A stretch of 35,103 nucleotides of DNA, from NCBI GenBank assembly GCA_019677205.1, contig JAAMXY010000152.1, positions 1 through 35,103 on the forward strand, written 5' to 3'. The translations under genes were made by a program, and so were the position numbers. Every line of letters begins with the position of its first letter. The first letter of the stretch is position 1. Positions 20,945 through 30,800 of this stretch are shown here, piece by piece. This DNA is from Pinguiococcus pyrenoidosus. Taxonomy: Eukaryota > Sar > Pinguiophyceae > Pinguiochrysidales > Pinguiochrysidaceae. A model generated the notes under the pieces. That model did no database searches, was not told where the DNA came from, and saw nothing but the letters and a program-made list of their open reading frames with translations.

Positions 20945-23125
20945 ATGCTGCGCGTGCTCTGCCTCGCGGCGCTCGTGTGCACGGCGGCGGCCTTCGCGCC
21001 TCCGCGGACGCTGTCGCGCGCTTCGCTGCAGGTCCGCACGGCCACGCTGGCGCCGGAGCGGCCCTCGACGACGGCTTCGCTGCCGACGGCGCCCTTGGTG
21101 GACGGCAAGCGCGTGAATGTGCGCGCGCTCCAGTGGAAGACCTTGCCGGAGATGTGGGCGTCCCTGGCCGGCCTCATCGGGGAGCAGACGGCGCTGGTGG
21201 ACGAGATCCACACGCCGTCGACCAGCCTGACTTTCTCCGAACTTCGGGAGAAGATGGAGATCGCGGCCGGGGGCATGCAGAGCCTCGGCCTGGGCGCGAG
21301 CGAGTGCGTGAGCATGTTCTCGGAGAACAGCCACCGCTGGCTCGTGGTCGAGCAAGGCGTCATGCTGGCCGGAGGCTGCAACGCAGTGCGCGGCGTGGCC
21401 GCGCCGGTCGACGAGCTTCGGTACATCTACGAGAACTCCCAGTCGGTGGCCGCCGTGGTGGAGACCCCGCAGCTGCTGGACAAGCTCTTCGGAGATGGCC
21501 GCGGCCTCCTCAGCGAGACGGGCCAGCCGCCGCGCTTCGTGGTCGTGCTGTATCCCGGAGACAAGAGCGGAGATGCCATTGCCAAGGAAACGAACGTCGC
21601 GGAGCGGACGAAGGTCGTGACCTACGACGAACTCATGCTGGCGAAGGTGCCTCGCCAGGCGGTGACCGTGACCGACGACATGCCCGCCACGCTGGTGTAC
21701 ACGAGCGGCACGACGTCCAAGCCCAAGGGCGTCGTTCTCAAGCACCGCAACCTCATGTGCCAGGTGCACGAGAACTCGTTCCACGACGACCAGCCCTTGG
21801 GCGCGAGCAACCCCGTGGTGGGCGAGACCTTCGTCTCCGTCCTTCCCTGCTGGCACATCTTCGAGCGCACGGCGGAGTACTGGACCCTGTCGCGCGGCGT
21901 GAAGATGGTCTACTCGAACATCCGCAACTTCAAGAGGGATCTTCTGCACCACCAGCCGCAGTTCCTGATCGCCGTCCCGAGGCTCTTCGAGACGATCTAC
22001 AAGGGCGCCCAGGAGAAGTTCCGGGAGAAGGGGCGCGTCAGCGAAGCGCTTGTAGCAGTGTTTTCCGCGATCGCCAGGGTGTACTACAGCAGCCGGCGGA
22101 AGATGCGCGGCATCGTGATCAGCGCGAAGAAGCCCGGCTTCTTCGAGCGCATGGCAGCCACGCTGGTCGCCGCCGTGTCCTATCCGGGCGCGAAGCTGGG
22201 GGACCTCCTGATCTGGAAGAAGGTCCGGGCGGGCCTCGGCGGCAAGATCAAAGTGATGCTCAGCGGCGGCAGCTCGCTCTCCGGGCGCATCGAGGAGTTC
22301 TTCAGCATGGCCAATCTCAAGCTGCTGGTCGGGTATGGCCTCACGGAGACGTCGCCCGTGATCGCCGCGAGGACCGTGGACAGCAACCTACCCGGATCGG
22401 TGGGCAAGCCGCTGAGGGGTACCTCGGTGAAGATCGTCGACCCGGACACGCGCCGCGCCGTGAAGCCCGGCCACGTCGGCGTGGTGCTGGCCAAAGGGCC
22501 GCAGATCATGAGCGGCTACCAGAGGAATCCGAAGGCGACGGCCGAGGCGATTGACGCGAATGGCTTCTTCGACACGGGCGACCTCGGCCGGATCAACCCG
22601 GCCACGGGGGACATCGTGATCACCGGCAGGGCGAAGGACACGATCGTCCTGTCAAACGGGGAGAACATCGAGCCTTCGCCCATCGAGGACGCGATCGCGG
22701 GCGGCGTCCCGCTCGTCGAGCAGATCATGCTGGTCGGGCAGGACGAGAAGTCGCTGGGCGCGATCGTCACTCTGAGCGCCAAGGAGGCGGGCAGCCACGG
22801 CTTCTTGACGCAGGAAGAGGCAGATGAAGTCCAGGCGATCCTTGGTGCGACGCCAATGACCTCAGGCCTTCAGGGCGATCCCCAACGACTGCGCGCCCTG
22901 GAGGAGAAAGTCAATGGAAACCCCGCCGTAGAGAGCGCCTTCCTGAAGGCGGCCAACCCGGCGCTCAAGGGCAAGGGCTTCGCCGCATGGGAGACGGTGC
23001 AGTCCGCGTACTTCCGCCTCGAGCCATTCACCGTGGAGAACGGTCAGATGACGCAGACCCTGAAGATCAAGCGGAACGTGGTCACGGATTTGCACGCCGC
23101 GGATATTAAGAAGATGTACGAGTAG
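20945..23125 (+). CDS. AAE15: Plastid long-chain acyl-ACP / acyl-CoA synthetase (AAE15/16 type)
   Basis: A single exon of 726 residues. The ATG at 20945 gives MLRVLCLAALVCTAAAFAPP, a signal peptide with the Phe-led plastid transit motif, so import into a secondary red plastid is predicted. The body is an ANL-superfamily adenylating enzyme. It has the ATP-binding loop YTSGTTSKPKGV at residue 252, the bubble-family SVLPCWHIFERTAEY, GYGLTETSPV at 463, TGD at 543-545 and GRAKDTIVLSNGEN at 561. The closest pattern is plant AAE15/AAE16, plastid acyl-acyl-carrier-protein synthetases that reactivate free fatty acids with ATP. An N-terminal block precedes the adenylation core as in that family. The choice of ACP rather than CoA as acceptor is inferred from the targeting and the similarity. 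The stop lies at 23123-23125. Confidence 0.9.
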   Translation: MLRVLCLAALVCTAAAFAPPRTLSRASLQVRTATLAPERPSTTASLPTAPLVDGKRVNVRALQWKTLPEMWASLAGLIGEQTALVDEIHTPSTSLTFSELREKMEIAAGGMQSLGLGASECVSMFSENSHRWLVVEQGVMLAGGCNAVRGVAAPVDELRYIYENSQSVAAVVETPQLLDKLFGDGRGLLSETGQPPRFVVVLYPGDKSGDAIAKETNVAERTKVVTYDELMLAKVPRQAVTVTDDMPATLVYTSGTTSKPKGVVLKHRNLMCQVHENSFHDDQPLGASNPVVGETFVSVLPCWHIFERTAEYWTLSRGVKMVYSNIRNFKRDLLHHQPQFLIAVPRLFETIYKGAQEKFREKGRVSEALVAVFSAIARVYYSSRRKMRGIVISAKKPGFFERMAATLVAAVSYPGAKLGDLLIWKKVRAGLGGKIKVMLSGGSSLSGRIEEFFSMANLKLLVGYGLTETSPVIAARTVDSNLPGSVGKPLRGTSVKIVDPDTRRAVKPGHVGVVLAKGPQIMSGYQRNPKATAEAIDANGFFDTGDLGRINPATGDIVITGRAKDTIVLSNGENIEPSPIEDAIAGGVPLVEQIMLVGQDEKSLGAIVTLSAKEAGSHGFLTQEEADEVQAILGATPMTSGLQGDPQRLRALEEKVNGNPAVESAFLKAANPALKGKGFAAWETVQSAYFRLEPFTVENGQMTQTLKIKRNVVTDLHAADIKKMYE

Positions 23126-23515
23126 GCGTGTGCCGTAGACGGGGGAGTTCACAGTCGAGAGCGGGAGGTGCTGGGGAGCCCCGGTCTCGAAGTAGTTCGT
23201 ATGCTTGCTGCGAGATTGGTCGAGTGTAGAAAGTGAGTGCCATGGCCTTTGGAGGTCCACGCCGAAGCCGAGGCTTGAAAGACCACCTTCCGTTGAGGTG
23301 GCGCGTGGGATCTAGTCATCCGTGAAATGTTTACTGGTCCTCACGCCATGTAGTTCTGTAGTTTGGTGTGCTTGATGCTTTTCAGGTGCTTTGCATTGCA
23401 TGAAGAATGCGGGCAGGGGAGCAAAATGAACGACTGCGTTTCCGCATTGTCTGCGTTGCTCTGCACTGCTCTGTGTTGCTCTCGCGGCCCCGTCGAGAAA
23501 GGCTCTCCTAAGTGA
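23126..23515. other. Convergent spacer, no gene seen
   Basis: Between two converging stop codons. It contains repetitive short words (ctctgcactgctctgtgttgc around 23459) but no gene or clear array. It presumably holds the two 3' UTRs and polyadenylation sites. Confidence 0.4.
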
Positions 23516-25372
23516 CTAGCGGTGGCCCTGTCCCGGGGGGCCATGCCCGTGAAGGCGACCGTGCGCAGCGTGCTGCTGCTGATGCTGCTGCTGCTGCTGC
23601 ATCAGCGCTCTTGCTGCCGGCCCCATCAGCGTCTGGAGCAGAAGGAACTCTTCAAGCTTCTCGTCGCTCAGCTGTCCGAGCTTTGCCATTTTCTCTGCCG
23701 GATCGATGTTGTTCTTCACTTTCAGGACCGTTGCGAACTCCCGAAGCGCTCGCCGGGCAAAGCTCTTCCGCTCGTCTACACTCATTTGTTGAACCCGCTC
23801 CATGACCTTCGGCTGCAGGGCCTCCATCTTGTCCATCAACGCGCCGTGCTCTTCCATCATCGCCTTCGCCTGCAGCTGCTGCAGCCTCATCTGCCGAGCG
23901 CGGCGTTCACGCTCCTCTGCCTCCGCCTTGAGGAGTTCCTCCTCCTTGCCCATGGCGATCTGACACGCGCGGTTCTGCCGGTGCAGGAAGAATTGAAAGG
24001 ACTGCATGCACTCCGGCTTCATCTTGAAGCGCTGCTCGAGGTTGTTCAGCGCGGTGCAGCCGAATTCGCGCTCCACGTTGATGGCGTACTCAAACATCTC
24101 GCGCTGCAGGTCGCAGATGCGCTCCGCAGGAGGCTTGCCACTCGTCTCGAAAATGGATTTCAGCTCCGTCTTGATCTCCTCTTGATCCATCAGCCAGTTG
24201 CAGGACGAGAACCACGTGAGGATTCGTTCGTCGTCGATCTCTCCCGAAGTCTGCAAGGCGTCGCGGTTGACGTTTCTGCAAGAAGAGTTTGTAGGAATGT
24301 GAAGGCCCGCACACTTGGAGATTCACCGCGGCAGCTCATGGGGCTTCCCTACCTTGCACGCATGGCCATGACGATCGCCCGCTGGGACTTGGCCTCGAAG
24401 TCCTTCACGGCATCCATGACTTCCTTATCGTCCGGGTACATGACGGAAGCCCTCGCCAAGGCATCCTTTCCGGCGTCTTCGGAGAAGCCCCGCTCCTTGA
24501 GCTCTTTGACCTGCAGCTGGTGTAGAGCCAGGTGCATCTTGGTGCCCCGCTCGAAGAGCTGGACCATCTCCTCCTTGCCTTCGTCGGCCGCGATGCGCTC
24601 CTTCACGCCGCTCAAGAAAGCCAGCAGGGCGTCACGATCCATCTCAATCGGCGCTCGGCGCATGACGATGTTGTGGACGTCGCGACACGTCCGCATGAAT
24701 TCCTGCATGGAGCTGACGACCTCCGAGTCGCCCGGGAAATGCCGAGGCACCCAGCGCATGGCTTCCGTCGCCTTGTCGTAGTCGTAGCCCCGGGACACGA
24801 TTTCATGCCGTTGCAGCTGCAGCATGCGTTCCGACACCTGAGAATTCCGCAACACGGTCGTCAACGCCTCCCACACATCGACATGCACAAGGATGTCGCG
24901 GTTTCCTCACCCCGTCGGAGCCCTTCTGCCCGTGCACCTGCACAAGCTCGTCAATGAACTGTTCTTCCCGCAGCATCTGGCCGCACTCCGAGAAGAACGA
25001 TATCAACACGTCACGAGGCATCACAGGCGGCGGCATCTCGCCGCTCATTCCCGGCATGGGCACGGGCACCGTCGTCTCATCACCCGGAGATGTGGACTCC
25101 TGTGTCACGGGGTCGCTCTCCTTCGTCGCCTCTGATGTCGAAGCTGAAGCTGGAGTCGGAGCTGGGTCTGAGGCGCTGCTTTCGGGCGCCGCTGCTGGTG
25201 CTGCCACTTCTTCTGCGGCCATAGAGCAGCGAAAGTACGGTTGGGTGGCCGAGGGGTTCAAAAGATTCTGGCGCTTATGCAACGCACCCTCTTCCTGCTG
25301 CTTCTCGCGCTGCGCCTCTGCGCGTGCGGAGTACTCCGCCGCGCGCGAGTACGCGCTGAACCCGCCGAACAT
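23516..25372 (-). CDS. Coiled-coil protein with internal duplication, unrecognised family
   Basis: Preferred model of four exons: 25372-25288, 25212-24911, 24837-24353 and 24275-23516, giving 543 residues with all introns (75, 73 and 77 nt) GT-AG. If the first intron is ignored, the gene can start at an ATG at 25222. After an Ala/Pro/Ser-rich stretch comes VLISFFSECGQMLREEQFIDEL, then two related units of about 50 residues: one with RGYDYDKATEAM and FPGDSEVVSSMQEF, the second with RGFSEDAGKDAL and YPDDKEVMDAVKDF. Next is a helical region, a long charged coiled coil (KAEAEERERRARQMRLQQLQ) and a Gln/His-rich tail encoded by a CTG/CAG run. The repeated unit looks like a small helical module, faintly UBA-like. 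No family is recognised and no function is assigned. Confidence 0.72.
23571..23603. repeat. (CTG)n trinucleotide run encoding a Gln tract
   Basis: An interrupted CTG run on the plus strand (CAG on the coding strand) encodes MQQQQQHQQQH near the C-terminus of the coiled-coil protein. Confidence 0.85.
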
Positions 25373-25722
25373 GACCAACTCCGTGGCGTAGACAGCCAAG
25401 GACCGCGAAGGCGGAGCGGCTGAGACGCGGCTGCAGATTTTCCGAATATTTTTGAAATATGTGATATGGTATAGTAAATAATCTTTAATTTATGAAATTA
25501 TTGATTTATAAATATATTTGTAAAGTATGTTTTCATCATATAACAAAGCCTAAATAAGTTGAGAATGACTGAAGAGAATCTTTTTGCCTCGATTCGGTCC
25601 ACCGCATCGACAGCCTTTTCCACGCCCGCAGGTGTGCACACTGCCAAGAAACCGCAGAAAGACTTGCACGAAAGAAAAGCCACAAGAAGTCCGAGGTGCT
25701 TGCACAGGGTAAAGCCGCAGCG
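25373..25722. promoter_or_regulatory. Divergent spacer with AT-rich island
   Basis: This separates the coiled-coil gene (minus) from the FAD oxidoreductase (plus). It contains the AT-rich island at 25437-25567, followed by about 150 bases of normal composition up to the ATG at 25723. No other gene is supported. Confidence 0.5.
25437..25567. other. AT-rich island (second)
   Basis: About 130 bases almost wholly A and T within GC-rich DNA, again between divergent genes. It shares TGAAATTATT (25493-25502) and similar GAATATTT/GAAAT words with the island at 751-896. No open frame and no obvious terminal repeats. Confidence 0.7.
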
Positions 25723-27070
25723 ATGGCGTCTCCCTCAACGGTGATCCTCGGAGGAGGCATCCATGCCATCTCCTTGGCCTATTTCTTGGCGCGGGAAGGT
25801 GCGCCAGTCACCGTGGTGGAGCGCAGCGCGCTCGGTTGTGCCGCCAGTGGCAAAGCTGGCGGCTTCCTCGCGAGGAACTGGGGCGATCGCCACACTTCCG
25901 GCCTCCACGAGCAAGGCTTTGAGCTGCACGCCAGCCTGGCAGCTGAGCTGGATCTGCAGTCGTATCGCCGCATCCCCACCATCTCCGTATCTCCCGGCCG
26001 GAAGGCGAAACGCGGCGCCAAAGTGCCGGGGCAGTGGGTGGATACGGCCGCCGCGTCGATGATGGATTCGGAAACGGCGCAGGTGACGCCTCGCGAGTAC
26101 TGCGACAAAGTGTGGGCCCGTGCGGAGGAGATGGGCGCGCAGCTGGTGATCGGAAAGGCAGTCGGCGTGGAGATGGAAGCGGGCAGGGTGACCGCCCTCA
26201 GGATCGACGGGCATGGGGAGGCCCTTGCCTGCGACACCTTGGTCGTGGCTGCCGGCCCCTGGAGCGGTCCCATCATGGAGGACTGGTTCGGCGTGCGTTT
26301 GCCGATGGTGGGCATCAAGAGCACCAGCATGGTGTTCGAGGCGCTGCCGGAGATCCGCGACGACCCTGCAGCGGCGTTCTGCGGCGAGGTAGGGGCACCC
26401 TTGCGGATTGACTAGGTGATCAGCTCGGCCCTGCGTTGGGGCGGGCAAGCCTTGTTCTCCTCCCCTCTTTGCCATCTCCCTTGAGAGCATCTTCGTCCCT
26501 GCAGTCTCCCAAGCTCGTGCGAGGGGTGGTTTGTGCAGAGAGGCGCTCACCAAGTCCTGCTCGCTGGCGCCGCAGGATCAATTTGGCTGCCACCTGGAGC
26601 TCTATCCTCGTCCAGATGGGTCATTGTACGTGTGCGGCTGTGGTGGGTCCGACCACGTCGACAATGACCGAATGCGCGAAGGTGGCGACTGTGAGAATCC
26701 TGAGCAGATTACTGCTGACGATGCGCGAGTGAACGCGGCGCGGCAGAGCTTCGCGGCCATGAGTAGTCTTGGCCAGACGGCCGAACCCGTCGTCCAGCAG
26801 GCCTGCATGCGTCCCTGCCCCTCCGACGCCTATCCCGTCATGGGGCCGGTACCCGGCACCAGCAACGCCTTCATCAGCGCCGGGCACAACTGTTGGGGGA
26901 TTCTTTGGGCGCCCATCTCCGGAAAGGTGATGAGCGAGCTTCTGCTGCAGGGGCGCGCGCAGAGCGTGGATCTATCCCCGTTTGATCCCGGACGCTTCGG
27001 CAGCGCGGGCAAGAGACGCTCCGGAAGGGGCCGACATCAGGGTGACGTCGCAGTTGGGGAGCAGTGGTAA
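25723..27070 (+). CDS. FAD-dependent oxidoreductase, DAO family (TDA3/FOXRED-like)
   Basis: Two exons, 25723-26388 and 26576-27070, joined across a 187-nt GT-AG intron, give 386 residues. The ATG has a good context. Residues 6-32 form the dinucleotide-binding fold (VILGGGIHAISLAYFLAREG, then VTVVE at its end), followed by ASGKAGGFLARNW. Further on are LVVAAGPWSGPIM and a C-terminal FAD-contact region, SAGHNCWGILWAPISGKVMSELL, with a final LSPFDPGRF. This order is that of D-amino-acid-oxidase-like (DAO) flavoproteins; the ending resembles the small eukaryotic oxidoreductase group that includes yeast TDA3. The substrate cannot be told. No signal peptide is seen, so cytosol is the default. The last 30 residues are basic and may be poorly conserved. 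Confidence 0.82.
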
Positions 27071-27865
27071 ACCGATGGGGCTGTCTTCGTCTCGCAGCTG
27101 ACGCCTCTCAGACATCCATCGTCAAGGGTTTCTCTCTTGCCACAACCTCGCCAAGCAGTGCCACCGCAACCCTTCGCGTTCCCTTCAACCTTTGAACTTT
27201 AACCTTTGAAGCGGAAGCTCAACCTTTGAAGCTCAATTTCCAAGTCGTGAAATTGTGAATCTGAAATCCGGGATATCGTGAAGTGTCAAGGGTGAACTAT
27301 CCATAGTATGCCCGAACCGCTGTGCTTCTTGAGGACCACGCTTGGCCAGCAATGCCACAACTGGTCTCACCAGTATAAGCGCTTCGAGCACGGCCTCCAC
27401 ACGCACGTCTCGAACCACCTTCCCAACAATGAGACACAACCACGAAGAGCGACCTCCTCCGTTCGCTGGCGCCGAGAAGAGAGAACTCGTCCGGGACCTG
27501 TGCGCCAATGAGACCAGCATCTAGTGACGTAACTTCCCCTGCAGTTGAGGGGCATCTTGCCTGCTAGAACTAATCTGGGGCTGTTCCCACATTTTGGATT
27601 CGCTACTTCGCTGACTTAGGCCCGAACGATGGCCCGATAGGGATCGTGGGAGAAACGCATCCGCGAGGTCCACCAATAAAGTCAGCGTCAGAGTAACGCC
27701 CGGGCCATACTATGCCCGTCGGCGGGACAAGAAGCTGATGCCTGTTTCTTCGCCTGGTGTTCCGCGTCTCTTGGGCGCCACAGGCGCCGGCTGCTGCGAC
27801 TGGCGCCCATCTTACCTCAGGAGGCTGCCAGGCTCTTGTACTGGCAAGCGCCTGGACGAGCGACC
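27071..27865. other. Spacer of about 0.8 kb before the DUF1800-DUF1501 gene
   Basis: Between two plus-strand genes. It contains three copies of aacctttgaa (27187-27230) and presumably the promoter of the downstream giant gene. The small open frames here lack support, and no RNA gene is seen. Confidence 0.45.
27187..27230. repeat. Three dispersed copies of AACCTTTGAA
   Basis: Exact copies at 27187-27196, 27201-27210 and 27221-27230. The gaps between copies differ (4 and 10 bases), so this is a cluster of direct repeats rather than a strict tandem array. Confidence 0.8.
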
Positions 27866-30800
27866 ATGGCAGAGGAAGTGAAGTGGGGGTACAACCCAGC
27901 CTACGTGACCGCCCGAGAGGTGGTGCATGCAACGCCGGAGATCCGGAATGAAAAGGGACAGACCCTCGGCGTGTTCATCCAGGCGCAGCAGGCGCAGGTC
28001 AAGGCCAGGAGAGGCCGCACCTGCAAGCTGGCGGCCGTGGCGGCCGTCATCGTCGTCGTCACGGCCGCCGTTCTCGCGGGCTTCATGGTCGTCGGCGGCG
28101 GCGGCGGAGGCGGCAGCGGCGGCGGAGACGACGACGAAGCCAGATCTTCGAGCGTCAGGATCAGTCTGCAGACGCGTCTGTCGGGCGTGAGCGCAGCTGA
28201 CTTCAACTCGGATCCCGATGCCGCAGATGACTACTGCGCAGGCGTCGAGGCCTCCGCCAGCTTGCCCGCGGGATCTTGTAGCGGTGCGACGGCCGCAGAC
28301 GTTACTCGGCGAGCTCGGCGCCTCCAAGGGACCGACGAGGCTCTTGTGGACTGCACGCTCACTCTCCAGCCGTCTTTCCGGAGCTCGACTTCTGAGGACG
28401 ACCTGATCGACTTGCTCGAGGAAGAGATCGCGGGCCTCGCGGAGTCGGGTGACCTTCTTGAAGATCTCCAGAGCGCAGGAACGGGATCCCTCTCAAGCGT
28501 GGACGATGTGGGCGCCGTCGAGGTGGAGATGGTCGTGACTGAGGCGCCGACCCTGGTGCCGTCGATGCCTCCGACTCCGGGCCCTTCGTCCGGACCCACG
28601 CCTTCGCCAACGCCTTTCCCGACCGTCGTCCGGTCCGCGTCACCGACCAGAGGGCCTTCGCCGAGCCCAACCGACGTGCCGTCGTCCGGACCCACGCCTT
28701 CGCCAACGCCTCTCCCGACCGACGCCCCGTCCTCGTCGCCGACCAGAGGGCCATCGCCGAGCCCAACCGATGTGCCCTCGACACAGCCTACGTATGCCTC
28801 CTCTCCGCCAACTGGAAGCGCAGTGGAAGTCGATCTACCCGACGTCGGCGCCGATCCGTTGGTACTGGCTCCCGGAACGTATCTGCTGGGCTACAGCTCG
28901 GAGGATATCCTGCACACACTGGCGCGCAACGTGTCTGGAGAAGAACGCGAGTACACGGTCGAGCCGGCAGGACGATCCTACGATGGCCTGGCCTGGGAAG
29001 CTGTGTACCCCGTGCTGCCCACCTTCTACTGCGACGACGCGGAATCCGCCTGCGTGATCACCATTCCGGACGATGGGCGAGAGTATGCCATCGAGACCTT
29101 CACGGCCACCGCGACGGACGAAGAGCAGGCTGCACGCTTCCTCATCGACGCGACCTTTGGGTCGCCCCTGAGCGATCTGGAGGCGTTCCCCAGCGAAGGC
29201 ACGTTCAACGAAAGGGCCCTGCAGTGGATCGAAGATCAGATGGACGTCACTCCTTCGCTCCACCGCGCGTACTTCCGCGAGCGCGCGAATCCACGCCTAG
29301 AGCGAGCTGTCGACGCAGGCTTCCCTCGCGGAAAGTGCGAAGATCAATCGCGATGGCATCGCTTCGCCTTCTCTGCGCAAGATATCGCTTCGACTTTCGA
29401 AGTGGCCGGCTCCGAAGCGCCGTACCAGATCATCGTAGGCGGTGTGCTCCGGACAGAAGTCCCGTACTATCCGATTCTCAGCAGCGATCCTGGCCCGATG
29501 CCGTGGACCATCTGTGAGGTGGATGAGGTGGTGAACGGAACCGTCGCTTTCAACTGCCCACAGGACGGCGAGCCGATGGAAATGCTCAACCCTCTGGTGT
29601 CGTTCATCGACAGCGACCCACCGTCAGACCGAGTAGTCCACGATGAAGCCACGTTCGTCGACACAGATCCGCCGATTGAGGCGGTTGCGCTTCTGGCAGA
29701 CTCCACGAACGGTGACTGCTCCGGACCACCAGAGCATCCCGCCTTTGCGAAGTCCACGACAGGGGACTGGTACGTCTTCGACCCGAGGCTGCGGATACTG
29801 GAGAACACGCTGGATGCGCCGGCCAGCGACGCCGACGTACTCGGTCAGACCGAGAGCTGTCCCTCGGTTCCGAAGACCTTCCTGAATGCGGAGTCTTGCG
29901 TGCCTGGGAAAGGCGCCTGCTCCCCGCTGCAGTTCTCCTCCGTTCCCATCACGCTGACGGAGGACCTGATCCGCCATTTCTACAATCAATCGGGCATCTA
30001 CGTGTACTACGTGACAGGTCTTCGACCTGAGACTTACGTGGTCGGATCTCCTTGCTCTTGGCAGATATCTCGCTGGCTTCGTCATGAGGGGACCTGCGAG
30101 GACGCTTCTGCACCTGGGTCCGCTGCGATTGACGAAGGGAGCCATGCCCACATCTCTGAGCTCATCCTGGAGGCCGACGACGGCGCCGTCGTTGTAGACA
30201 TCGACACAAACTGGTATGACTGCACTCACGCAGACATCGGAATCAAGATCAACGTCGAGTCGGGTTCCGGCACCACCTGTTGGGAGCACGTCCACCCGGA
30301 TCTCTACTCTGTTTATGACTTTACCTACTGGTCTCAGGGCCATTCCGGAAACGATGAAGCACTCGCTGCAGGTCGTCCGAATCCGATCACAGCTTTCGCG
30401 ATCAGCGGCTCGGCGGAGCTGCAGTTCCCTTCTTGGCATGACACGGAATGGTGGCGGTGGAATGAAGGTCTGCACGTGCTTGTTGGGCGCCTTGGCGAAA
30501 GCCTTGACTTCCAAGATCTTCCACGCTCCGTCCAAAGCGAGGAAATGGCCGAGTACCTTGGCGCCATTAGTGGCGACCGAAGCTTCGACGGCTTCGAAGC
30601 GTGCGGCTCTCCCGGGGAGGTCGCGAACGATCCGGGTAGGGGATCGCGGTATGTTTTTGGTCTCACTACCAACGACGACTCGCAGCGCCAGGAGCTTGAC
30701 CAGCCTAGCTTCGGTTGGGTGCCACAGACGACGAAGTATACCGTCTGGACAAACCTGGTGATGGGGGCCCCAGACCAGCTTCGCCAGCGCATAGCGTGGG

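Noticed and set aside
20977-22554. Open frame of 525 codons in another frame inside the acyl-ACP synthetase
   Set aside because: Arg/Gly/Pro-rich shadow of a strongly recognisable enzyme.
25220-25222. ATG at 25222 as start of the coiled-coil gene
   Set aside because: The upstream exon from 25372 has better start context and protein-like sequence, and a GT-AG intron of typical size joins it in frame; retained as an alternative only.
27836-27865. Extension of the DUF1800-DUF1501 frame upstream of its ATG
   Set aside because: Begins at a TTG codon; the ATG at 27866 has a strong context and is preferred.
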